Of a stretch of 64,000 bases of DNA, positions 49,756 through 57,844 are shown piece by piece. The translations under genes were made by a program, and so were the position numbers. Every line of letters starts with the position of its first letter. Positions within the stretch are counted from its first letter, which is position 1. Source of the DNA: GCA-2683825 sp965662355 (GTDB lineage Bacteria > Planctomycetota > UBA1135 > GCA-002686595); NCBI GenBank assembly GCA_965662355.1, contig CBFIHP010000027.1:1-64000 (forward strand), given 5' to 3'. Below the pieces are notes generated by a model that did not search any database, was not told where the DNA came from, and worked only from the letters and a program-made list of their open reading frames with translations.

Positions 49756-50814
49756 CTAGTTCATCGGCTCGGGTGCCGGAGCGACTTCCGCTTCCTTCAA
49801 CCAAGCTTCGGTCGAGATGCGGGCGACATCTTCGGCCGACATAGGCTCCGTTGAATCAAAGACCTGGGGCATGAAGTAGGCCACCTTGGGATTCTTCTTC
49901 ATCTTGGCTTCGATCGCCTCGTAGATGGTGTTGTACAGCGCCATGAGCTGCGGGTCGCTGTCCACGCGCCGGTTAACGTCGGAGTCGGCCATCGGGATGA
50001 TGTGCTGGCAGTGGAAGAGGTCCAATCCCTCATCGATCGCGAAGTCGGCCAACGTTTCTAGCGTCGGCAGCGTCTCTTTCATGACGACGGCAGTGACGCC
50101 GATGCGACACTCGAGGTTGTTCTCGCGCACGTAGGTGACACAGCGGCGGATGACATCCTTGATGACTTCGATGTCACCACCACGCACCTGGCGATACGTA
50201 TCGGCGTCGGTCGTCTCCAGCGAGAAGCGCAGCTCGTGGTAGTTGCGCATGATGCGTTCGAGCCGCGCCTGGTTTTTCAACGGGATGCCATTCGTCACCC
50301 CGATCAAGATCTTGCGGCCGATCTGCTCTTGGACCTCCTCGCAGACTTCCATGATCTGCTCGTACTGCGAGTGCATGATGAACTCGCCGTCGGAGCACAG
50401 GTTCAGGTAGCGCGCTGTCGGGCCGAACTTGCGGATGATCTTTTCGATCGCCGCCAAGGGTGCCTCGTCGTTCAGTTCCTTTTGCGTGTACGGGAACTTG
50501 TTGCACATCGTGCAGCGCAGGTTGCAGCGGTTCGTGATGTTCAACGTGATCGATTCGGGCATCTGCCGGGTGAAGTACTTGCCCTTTCCCAGATGCTCGT
50601 CCGCCGTCGGGTTCTCCTTCTTCGTGCCCTCGGCGTAGGAGACGTTGTTCAGGAGGATCTTGAACAGCTCGCAGCGCTCGCAGAAAGCGGGAAGGTTCTT
50701 CTTGGTGATGAAGCCCTCACGCACCTTCTGGAGAATCTCGCCGTTCCAGAGATCGTCGATGTCATCGATGCTCTCGATTTCGACCAGTTTCGTGTTGCCG
50801 CAGCAGAGCATCAC
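49756..50814 (-). CDS. Radical SAM protein with an N-terminal SPASM-like domain
   Basis: 352 residues as delimited. The radical SAM cluster motif is CNLRCTMC (C97, C101, C104), with the strand LNLCSDGEFIMHS and FSLETTDADTYRQVRGG. Before it lies an element that reads like a SPASM/auxiliary cluster domain: CCGNTKL (Cys 4, 5), DDLWNGEILQKVREGF, LPAFCERCELF (Cys 45, 48). The in-frame codons upstream of the GTG (AWRDLWFNTDGSV, to about 50860) continue this homology but contain no start codon; an ATG with a good GGGGGA box at 50870 is in another frame. So either a start is lost, a frameshift occurs, or initiation is non-canonical. Related proteins modify peptides or sugars. Confidence 0.78.
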   Translation of the reverse strand: MMLCCGNTKLVEIESIDDIDDLWNGEILQKVREGFITKKNLPAFCERCELFKILLNNVSYAEGTKKENPTADEHLGKGKYFTRQMPESITLNITNRCNLRCTMCNKFPYTQKELNDEAPLAAIEKIIRKFGPTARYLNLCSDGEFIMHSQYEQIMEVCEEVQEQIGRKILIGVTNGIPLKNQARLERIMRNYHELRFSLETTDADTYRQVRGGDIEVIKDVIRRCVTYVRENNLECRIGVTAVVMKETLPTLETLADFAIDEGLDLFHCQHIIPMADSDVNRRVDSDPQLMALYNTIYEAIEAKMKKNPKVAYFMPQVFDSTEPMSAEDVARISTEAWLKEAEVAPAPEPMN

Positions 50815-51064
50815 GGAGCCATCCGTGTTGAACCAGAGATCCCGCCAGGCAGGGGATAAGGCACCATCATTCGAGTTCCCCCGATTTTAGCACGTTTCCC
50901 GCATTAGGAGCCCCGAGTAGGAAATTCCGAAGGAGCTCGGCTAAGACTCGACGAAGGGAGCTCCGACACACACGGTCCAAGTCGCCGACGAGCCCAATAC
51001 GACCCGGAACGCGAGCGAGCCGAGCAACTGCAGGGCTAGCCGCGCTTGTCCTGGTTGACCCTAC

Positions 51065-52159
51065 TCACTCCGCAGCCCCTTTGCGCAAAACAGCCAGCGC
51101 TCCTTCCGCCTTATCGAAACCCGGGTCCCGACGCAGGCTCTCTTCGTAGCACCCTTCCGCCAGCGCCCTATCCCCCGCAAGCTCGTGGGCAACCCCCTTA
51201 CGCCACAGCGCGTGGGCGACGGACGGAATGAACTCGCCCTCCGGTTCGGCGGCGATGAACTCCTCGAGCATGGTGATAGCCTCGGTCGACTCGAACTCGT
51301 TCTCCACACGCATGCGCGCTTGCATGTAGAGCGCCAAGTAGTAGTGCTCGTCCTGGTCACCAGCACGCGCGGCCTTGTAAGCGGCGTCCGCTTCTTCGAA
51401 GTGTTTTTCCTCCGCGTGGAATCCACCGAGGGTCACGTGGAAGCCGCGTTCGTCGGGATACTCCACCAACGCAGCGCGGCACAGCTCGATGGCGTCGTCC
51501 TTTGCCCCGGTCTGATAGAGCGCCATGGCCAGTAACTGCTTGCCGCCGATGGCGTCGCGTGCCTCGACCTCGCGGCACAACTCGAGGGCCTTTTCCTGAT
51601 CGCCGCCCATCAACCTGGGCAGCATCAGAAACGTCATGGCCAGGATCGTGCGTGCCTCGGTGTCGTCCGAATTCAATTCGATGACCCGCGTGCACTCCTC
51701 TTTCATGCGCTTCAAACGCGGAGCCATGCTGGCCAGGGCCGCGAGCCCGCCGCCGCCGCTCATCATCTGGGCTCCGATGGCCTGGGCATAGACGAGATGG
51801 GCCTCGGCGCTCTCGGGGAGGAGCTCAACGGCCTTGAGACCGAAGTCGGCGGCGTCGTCCGCCTTTTCCAGCTCGCGAGCGACCTCCGAGAGCAAGATGC
51901 ACGCCTCCCCGTCGCGCTCCGATTCGTTCACGAGCTGGACCAGGTTCGCTTCGGCTGCGGCGTAGTCACCGGCCTCCATCAAGGCCCGCGCCTCGTCGAA
52001 GACATCGCCCGCGAAGACCTCGGCACCTTCGTCCACACCTGCGGTCAGGCGCTCGCCGGCCGCATCGATCAGCGTGGTCGTCGGCTCACGGTACACGAAG
52101 AACACGGTGAACCCCACGCCGAAGAGAACTGCAACAAACATCCACTTGAGGGCTTTCAT
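51065..52159 (-). CDS. Membrane-anchored tetratricopeptide-repeat protein
   Basis: 364 residues from ATG 52159. An N-terminal anchor (MKALKWMFVAVLFGVGFTVF) is followed by about six TPR-like helix pairs: EARALMEAGDYAAAEANLVQ, EVARELEKADDAADFGLKAV, AMALYQTGAKDDAIELCRAA, FHAEEKHFEEADAAYKAARA, AHELAGDRALAEGCYEESLR. TPR arrays are protein-protein scaffolds. It faces the spermidine-synthase-like gene divergently. Start 52177 is possible but adds only six residues. Confidence 0.85.
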   Translation of the reverse strand: MKALKWMFVAVLFGVGFTVFFVYREPTTTLIDAAGERLTAGVDEGAEVFAGDVFDEARALMEAGDYAAAEANLVQLVNESERDGEACILLSEVARELEKADDAADFGLKAVELLPESAEAHLVYAQAIGAQMMSGGGGLAALASMAPRLKRMKEECTRVIELNSDDTEARTILAMTFLMLPRLMGGDQEKALELCREVEARDAIGGKQLLAMALYQTGAKDDAIELCRAALVEYPDERGFHVTLGGFHAEEKHFEEADAAYKAARAGDQDEHYYLALYMQARMRVENEFESTEAITMLEEFIAAEPEGEFIPSVAHALWRKGVAHELAGDRALAEGCYEESLRRDPGFDKAEGALAVLRKGAAE

Positions 52160-52353
52160 CGCCCACGAGTCTAACACTCTCGGGCGATGAATCCGTTGGG
52201 GACGGCGGACTCGTCCCTGGACCCTGTAGCACGATAGGCCACTGACGTCGACAAGGAGACGCTCCTACTCGGACGCCTCCTCCGGATGACGGGAAGAAGT
52301 AGGTGCCGAGCAGAGCATGCTCCGGTCGCGATGCGGCCGTACGATGGGACGCC

Positions 52354-53079
52354 ATGGGCAACACCAAGCGGCCGTTCTACGAGGAGCTCGACTTCCGCCA
52401 AACGGAGCTGGGCGAGCTCATGCTGCGCCGTCGGCGTCCGATGTCCATGCCGGATACCTGGGTGTACGAGGTGAAGCTCGACGATCGCTTCCTCATGTCC
52501 AGCCTCGTGCACGACAGCGAGGACGAGCTTGCGCGGCTTGCGCTGCGGCGGCTCGAGGGTCGGGAATGGCGAGTGCTGGTGGGCGGGCTCGGCCTCGGCC
52601 ACACCGTCGCCGAGGTGCTGACCTGGGCGCAAGTGGAGACGATCGACGTCGTGGAGTACCTGCCGGAAGTGATCGACTGGCATCGGCGCGAGCTCGTGCC
52701 GCTGGCCGCGGCGCTGGAGGGCGACCAGCGCTGCCGCATCGTGCAGGGGGACTGCTTCCAGTGGATCCGGGACGGCAGCGGAGGAAGCTACGATGCCGTG
52801 CTGATCGACATCGACGATTCGCCCGAGCACCTGCTCAGCCCGGGTCACGGTTCGTTCTACACGGAGACGGGGCTCGCCGATGCGCGCCGATCCTTGCGAG
52901 CGGGAGGGGTCTTCGCGCTCTGGACGGCGGGACCTGTCCTCGGGGATTTCCTCGAGCGCATGCGGCAGGTTTTCGGCGACGTCGACGCGCAGGCGGTCCA
53001 TTTCCACAACCCCCTGCACAACGTGGACGACGTCAACACGATCTACGTTGCGCAGGTACGGAGCCAGGCACCGAGCTGA
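52354..53079 (+). CDS. Spermidine-synthase-like methyltransferase-fold protein
   Basis: 241 residues. A class I SAM-type Rossmann fold with LVGGLGLGHTVAEVLTWAQV, IDVVEYLPEVIDWH, RCRIVQGDCFQWIRD and YDAVLIDIDDSPEH, the last giving the D-x-D of polyamine aminopropyltransferases (SpeE-like). The usual N-terminal tetramerisation beta-domain is mostly absent, so it is one of the shorter SpeE-related proteins whose substrate is often unknown. The ATG at 52354 fits the FYEELDFRQTELGELMLRRR opening shared by these proteins. The gene is not near other polyamine genes except the ureohydrolase 35 kb away. Confidence 0.85.
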   Translation: MGNTKRPFYEELDFRQTELGELMLRRRRPMSMPDTWVYEVKLDDRFLMSSLVHDSEDELARLALRRLEGREWRVLVGGLGLGHTVAEVLTWAQVETIDVVEYLPEVIDWHRRELVPLAAALEGDQRCRIVQGDCFQWIRDGSGGSYDAVLIDIDDSPEHLLSPGHGSFYTETGLADARRSLRAGGVFALWTAGPVLGDFLERMRQVFGDVDAQAVHFHNPLHNVDDVNTIYVAQVRSQAPS

Positions 53080-53150
53080 CGGGTTGGTGGCCCCGTCCAG
53101 CGAGCCAGTGCCCGTCGATGGGCGCAGGCCAGCGAAGGGGTGGTAGGCCA

Positions 53151-53182
53151 TGTGAGCTCCGGCGCGTGGAGGTGTGGAGCCC
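53151..53182 (+). repeat. 32-bp exact dispersed repeat, copy 1
   Basis: The 32-base sequence beginning TGTGAGCTCCGGCGCG is identical to 60069-60100. Both are preceded by GTAGGCC within 50 bases. It lies between the spermidine-synthase-like and PAP2 genes. Confidence 0.7.
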
Positions 53183-53202
53183 GGGCTGGGGTAGGCAGCG
53201 CG

Positions 53203-53955
53203 TTACGGCATGCGCTGGATTTTGTCCTGACTCGGTACCCGGAGTCTGGGCAGCATGTAGGCCCACCACAGGAGCGCGCCGATCCCGGCACCGGAGACCA
53301 TATCCCAGATGAAGTGCTGTTTGGTGGTCACGACGCTCAGTGAGAGGGCGAGCCACGCGACCCAGATCGTGGCGGTGTAGAGCCGTCGGCGGCGGAACTC
53401 GGCGGCCCGGATCGAGAGCCAACGCTGGACGAAGAGCACGATCAAGAGACTCGCGGAAACGTGAAGGCTCGGCCAGGAGTTCCAGGGCCGGTCGATGAAA
53501 TACACCAGGTCGTAGAGGTCCGCGAGTCGTGGGTGCATCGAGGGGACGAGGTGCTCCATCTGGGTGCGCACGACGACTTCGGCCGGAACGAGTAGGAAGA
53601 ACCCGTAGGAGAACAGGAAGAGCAGGATTGTCCCCTGGGCGACAAGGGCGAGCTCATTGCGTCCGCGCTGAGTGCGGCCGGCGACCAGGAAAGGCAGCGG
53701 GTAGTAGAAGTAGAGGGTGAGGTAGATGAGGATCGACCAGGGGAGCGGGGGGACGGTGGTGTCCCACTCGCTGGTCGGATCCCATACGGTCAGGCCACGC
53801 TCCTCGGCGAGGAGATTGCTCCAGTGGTAGCCCGCGAGGCCGACGAAGCTGATGCTGATCAGCAGAGCGACGTGGAATGCGTAGCCGTTGCAGCGTTCGC
53901 GAATGCGATAGAGGGGAGCCCAGATCCTCCAGACACCAGCATCGTGCAAGAGCAT
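53203..53955 (-). CDS. PAP2-superfamily membrane phosphatase
   Basis: 250 residues with about six helices. The PAP2 phosphatase motifs are RPWNSWPSLHVSAS (His165, motif 2) and TTKQHFIWDMVSG (His214, Asp218, motif 3); motif 1 is weak. The arrangement resembles the Aur1/Ipt1-related inositol-phosphotransferase branch. It would dephosphorylate, or exchange head groups on, lipid phosphates on the outer face of the membrane. Substrate unknown. Confidence 0.83.
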   Translation of the reverse strand: MLLHDAGVWRIWAPLYRIRERCNGYAFHVALLISISFVGLAGYHWSNLLAEERGLTVWDPTSEWDTTVPPLPWSILIYLTLYFYYPLPFLVAGRTQRGRNELALVAQGTILLFLFSYGFFLLVPAEVVVRTQMEHLVPSMHPRLADLYDLVYFIDRPWNSWPSLHVSASLLIVLFVQRWLSIRAAEFRRRRLYTATIWVAWLALSLSVVTTKQHFIWDMVSGAGIGALLWWAYMLPRLRVPSQDKIQRMP

Positions 53956-54288
53956 GAGCGGTTCAAAGTGCGGTTTGTTGCGTAGGGCCCCAGGAAACTC
54001 GCACGGCGTTGGAAATTGAGACGAGCGTGTTGATCACGAGCATGTTCCTCCGTGCCGAGAGGAGCGATCCTATCACGTCCCCACACCGCTGTTGCGCCGT
54101 CCCACCTTCTTGCGCTCGAAGTCCACATGGTGAGGGCTACCGATTTGACTCCAGCTCCCCCCAAGACCTCCTCTGGGGACAATCGCCAGGGGGGCTACGA
54201 CACCACCGCAAGGATGCCGAGAGCGGTGGACCCACACAGGGGGGCGGGATCCCGCTCTCGCGGGGCTGCTCGCCGATAGGCAACGGTA
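53956..54288. other. Intergenic stretch upstream of the PAP2 gene
   Basis: 333 bases between the PAP2 start and the end of the FG-GAP gene. I see no coding sequence, repeat or clear terminator. It should contain the PAP2 promoter. Confidence 0.35.
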
Positions 54289-56250
54289 TCACTGCTCCGT
54301 CGTTAGAGAGAGGAACCAGACCGCCCCGCGATCCAGGCCGCCGTCGTCGTCTCCGAGCGCGCCGACGGCGAGGTCGACCACGCCATCGCCGGTGAAGTCG
54401 CCCAGGCTCGTGACGTCCCATCCGAACTGGTCTTGAGCGTCCAGGTCACCGAGGAACCCTCCGATCCCCTCGGTGATCTCATGCTGTGCCTTGACCCTTC
54501 CATCCTTGTGCATCAGGAGGATCCACACGGCACCTTCCCCGTTCGGACCTCCGTTCCCTTGGCCGACGGCGATGTCCGGATTCCCGTCGCCATCGACATC
54601 GCCGATTCCGTCCGAGGAAATCCCGAAGCGTCCGCCCGGGTTGGGAGTTCCATCGATGTCGTTGGCGGAGATCTTGTGCTCGGCCTTGACCGTTCCGTCG
54701 CTGTTCAGAAACAGGATCCAGATGGCGCCCGTGTCGCCCCCGCCATCGTCGTCACGATTCGCGCCCGCGACCATGTCGACGACACCATCGCGGTCGAGGT
54801 CTCCGATTCTGGAGGGCTGCAGTCCAAAGTCGTCGTAAGACGAGTAGAAGCCCGAGAAGCCTCCTTCGGTCTCGCTGATCTTTTGGTGCGCTTTCACGGT
54901 TCCATTGCCCTCCAGGAACAAGATCCAAAGCGCTCCTGAATTGACGCCCCCGTCATCGTCATAGCGGCTGTTGACAGCGATATCGGTGACGCCGTCACCA
55001 TCCACGTCGCCGAGATTGCAGGCATTTCCAAACCGATCCGAATCGTCAAGGCCGTCGGCTGGAAACCCACCGGCGGTGGAGGAGATCTTCTGATGGGACT
55101 TGACGGTTCCGTCGGCCTGCAGGAACAGGATCCACACCGCACCCCGATCCGTACCACCGTCATCGTCGCCCGTCGCAGCGACCACGATGTCCACGGTCCC
55201 GTCCCCATCGAGGTCGTCGAGGCAGTCCACCGAGATGCCGAAGTTGTCGTCGGTGTCCAGGTTGCCCGTGAACCCGCCATGTATCGCGGAGATCTTCTGT
55301 TCGGCCTTGACCGTGGCGTCGGCGTTCATGAATAGGATCCATACCGCACCCGCGTCCAGAGCGCCGTCGTCATCCTTGTTTGCCCCGACGACCAAGTCGT
55401 CGATGCCGTCCCCATCCAGGTCCCCCAGACGGGCTGTGGAATGGAAGCGATCCTCGTCGTCGAGCATGCCGCCAAAGGTCCCCTCGATATCGTTGATCTT
55501 CTGGTGCGAAAGCACCGAGGGGATCGTGGGACCGACCCAGGGGAAGTCCACGACTCCTGTTCCAGAAGGCAAGTTCCCCCGACCTCGGGAATCGGACTTG
55601 GGGTTCTCTTGTATGGAGATCCCGTGGAGGTAGGCATCCCCAGCGGAGGAAAACGCCAGGTTCGTCCCAGAAGCCGAAATCGTCGGGGGTGCCTCGAACT
55701 GGAACGAATAGGTGGAGCCGGGAATGATCGGCTCGCCAAAGGGGTCGAGAGACCTGACCCACCCCTGGATCTCCCCGCTCTCGTGCAGCGTGAACCTCAG
55801 ACGATAGCGACCGGCGAAAGACGCGTAGACAAAGTCCCCCCCAGCCCCATCGTCCAGGACCCCCATGAAGCGCTGATTGCCAAAGTCATCCCGGTAGATG
55901 AACAAGCAATACCCGTCACTGAAGGCGTTCCCACCATCGTTGAGAAGGGAGATCCCGAAGAAGCTAGGGCCGTGGTAGGAAGGAAACACCTCGACGTCCG
56001 CCTCCACCGTGAGGGAGGAGCCCATGACAACAGGGTGGTAGATACAGTCTTCAGGGAAAAGGGTGGTCACCCGTCCAGTGTTGATGACCAGACCCGGTCC
56101 CATGTTGTCCGGCGAGTCGAGCCAGCCGTTTCCCACCGGACCATTGGGCCGTTCGAAGTCGTCTGCGAAGGAGAACTCCTGGGCGGTAGCCGCGGAGGGA
56201 AGGAGGAGCGTGACGAGGAGCACTCGAAGCAGAATGGACATGGGTTTCAT
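54289..56250 (-). CDS. Secreted FG-GAP-repeat protein
   Basis: 653 residues. Signal peptide MKPMSILLRVLLVTLLLPSA. The first ~235 residues are a jelly-roll-like domain (FSFADDFERPNGPVGNGWL, YRLRFTLHESGEIQGWV). Six FG-GAP units of about 65 residues follow: GDLDGDGIDDLVVGANKDDD, DDLDGDGTVDIVVAATGDDD, GDVDGDGVTDIAVNSRYDDD, GDLDRDGVVDMVAGANRDDD, GDVDGDGNPDIAVGQ, GDFTGDGVVDLAVGALGDDD. Each carries the D-x-D-x-D-G-x-x-D Ca2+ loop and a GA-x-WILF strand, as in integrin-alpha propellers. Likely surface-exposed binding protein. Confidence 0.88.
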   Translation of the reverse strand: MKPMSILLRVLLVTLLLPSAATAQEFSFADDFERPNGPVGNGWLDSPDNMGPGLVINTGRVTTLFPEDCIYHPVVMGSSLTVEADVEVFPSYHGPSFFGISLLNDGGNAFSDGYCLFIYRDDFGNQRFMGVLDDGAGGDFVYASFAGRYRLRFTLHESGEIQGWVRSLDPFGEPIIPGSTYSFQFEAPPTISASGTNLAFSSAGDAYLHGISIQENPKSDSRGRGNLPSGTGVVDFPWVGPTIPSVLSHQKINDIEGTFGGMLDDEDRFHSTARLGDLDGDGIDDLVVGANKDDDGALDAGAVWILFMNADATVKAEQKISAIHGGFTGNLDTDDNFGISVDCLDDLDGDGTVDIVVAATGDDDGGTDRGAVWILFLQADGTVKSHQKISSTAGGFPADGLDDSDRFGNACNLGDVDGDGVTDIAVNSRYDDDGGVNSGALWILFLEGNGTVKAHQKISETEGGFSGFYSSYDDFGLQPSRIGDLDRDGVVDMVAGANRDDDGGGDTGAIWILFLNSDGTVKAEHKISANDIDGTPNPGGRFGISSDGIGDVDGDGNPDIAVGQGNGGPNGEGAVWILLMHKDGRVKAQHEITEGIGGFLGDLDAQDQFGWDVTSLGDFTGDGVVDLAVGALGDDDGGLDRGAVWFLSLTTEQ

Positions 56251-56646
56251 AGCTCGTGTGTTGGGGCGTTCTCACCCGTACACACGGAGCGGGACTGGAG
56301 GCTCCATCACGGTCCTCGCCTATTTCCTGTCAATTGGACGTAAGCTCTTGAAGAGGAATGGCTTGTGACCCTTTGGGGGCGTTGGTGCATCAATCCCATG
56401 CCCTTGACCCGGGCTCATGCGTGACGAGCCCCGCATGAACTCACGAGTCCATCCGAATGACAGGACACAATACCGAGTCGGCAACTTTGAATTCATCGAT
56501 CGCTACCGCATTCGAGCGTGAGCCAGGAATCGTCTCGATGCATGGGCGCCGCAAGTCCCCCCATGGGGCGTGGGCCGCAGTCGGCTCTTTTTTTCGAGGG
56601 GCCCTTCCACACAGTCCAAGCGGCTTACGGCAGGATGTGCCTCGTC
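56251..56646. other. Intergenic region between divergent exported-protein genes
   Basis: 396 bases with no gene I can support. AT-richer spots near 56320-56370 and 56480-56510 may hold the two divergent promoters. The open frame that runs in from 56518 on the plus strand is not needed for the lipoprotein signal of the next gene. Confidence 0.35.
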
Positions 56647-57633
56647 ATGTTCGAGAAAACAGATTCGAAAAAGAGGCCGGTGGTCTGCCTGACAATGATC
56701 ACGGCTCTCCTTTGCAGCGCCTGTGCGAGTCCACCTCTTTCCTATCTCGACCAGGAAGCACCCGGCGTCGTTCCAGAGCTCTTCGCTGTTGGGGTCGTGA
56801 ACACCGACGCCATCGAGCTGAATGCTGTGTTTCACCCCGATGGCTCGGAGTTCTTCTTCACGCGTGTCATCGACGGGGACTTCACCATGCACCGCTGTGT
56901 CTATCGAGACGGCGCGTGGAGCGAACCCGAGGCGTTGCTCTTGTACCCCGGAGGAGAGCCCGCACTGGCGGTGGACATGGCCGTTTCGCCCGATGGTCAG
57001 AGTCTGTATTTCCTCGGTCGCTTTCCAAGTTCGCTATCTCCGGAAAACCCTGGTTTGGATCTTTGGGTGTCCCAGCGCCAGGGACAAGGGTGGGGGACCG
57101 CCAGCCTCGTTCCTCATCCGGTCTCGACCGAAGCTGCCGAGTTCTACCCGTGTGTCGTCGCGGATGGCAGTTTGTATTACGTCTCGGACGGTCCTGGCTC
57201 CCTGGGCAGTACCGACATCGTTCGCGCTCAGAGGCTGTCCGACGGAAGCTTCGGCGAGCCGCAAAACCTCGGGGCTCCTGTCAATTCGGTGAGCGGAGAA
57301 GGCGACACGTTCGTGGCTCCGGATGAGAGCTACATGATTCTGACCTCGAGCCGCCCGGGGGGATTGGGGCAAGGCGATCTGTACGTTTCCTTCAGGCAGC
57401 CGGGGGGATCGCCTGCGCAAGGTGCAACCTGGAGCGAGCCTCAGAATCTCGGAGCGCTCATCAACTCCAAGCACACCGACTTTTGTCCCATGGTGAGCCC
57501 CGACGGCAAGCTTCTCTTCTTCACGCGCCGCTACGGAAACACCTGGGAAACATCGGAGCGCTGCGAGATCTACTGGCTGGATGCTTCCTATCTCGATCCA
57601 TTTCGTTGGGTCCATATTGCGGGATCCCCGTAG
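56647..57633 (+). CDS. PD40-like beta-propeller lipoprotein
   Basis: 328 residues from ATG 56647: MFEKTDSKKRPVVCLTMITA then LLCSACASP, a lipoprotein signal. The mature part has PD40/TolB-type repeats: NAVFHPDGSEFFFTRVIDGD, DMAVSPDGQSLYFLGR, CVVADGSLYYVSDG, TFVAPDESYMILTSSRPGG, FCPMVSPDGKLLFFTRRYGN. The GEPQNLGAPVNS and SEPQNLGALINS segments alternate with them. This arrangement is common in surface proteins paired with OmpA-like partners; no OmpA domain is present here. The ATG at 56635 is an alternative start. Confidence 0.8.
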   Translation: MFEKTDSKKRPVVCLTMITALLCSACASPPLSYLDQEAPGVVPELFAVGVVNTDAIELNAVFHPDGSEFFFTRVIDGDFTMHRCVYRDGAWSEPEALLLYPGGEPALAVDMAVSPDGQSLYFLGRFPSSLSPENPGLDLWVSQRQGQGWGTASLVPHPVSTEAAEFYPCVVADGSLYYVSDGPGSLGSTDIVRAQRLSDGSFGEPQNLGAPVNSVSGEGDTFVAPDESYMILTSSRPGGLGQGDLYVSFRQPGGSPAQGATWSEPQNLGALINSKHTDFCPMVSPDGKLLFFTRRYGNTWETSERCEIYWLDASYLDPFRWVHIAGSP

Positions 57634-57793
57634 CGAGTCGTGCGGCAGGCATAGCCGATTGGGTCCTCTTGGTGTGATAGAGGGCTGATTGGGCAGGAAA
57701 CTACAGGGGAATATAGGAGGGTTCATTTGTGCGATAGTGCTATCCAATATGTGCAAACTAGAGTATTTTGGTTGCTCTCATGCACGTTGGACC

Positions 57794-57820
57794 GGGGGGG
57801 GGGTCCGGGGTCCCGGGGGG
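57794..57820 (+). promoter_or_regulatory. G-run cluster upstream of the di-haem gene
   Basis: Runs of 10, 4 and 6 guanines separated by TCC and TCCC lie 25-51 bases before the ATG of the di-haem protein, ahead of its GGAGG. The flanks (GGACC ... GGTCC) can also pair. Potential G-quadruplex or hairpin in DNA or mRNA leader. Confidence 0.4.
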
Positions 57821-57844
57821 TCCCAATGAATCCGGAGGTTCGAA

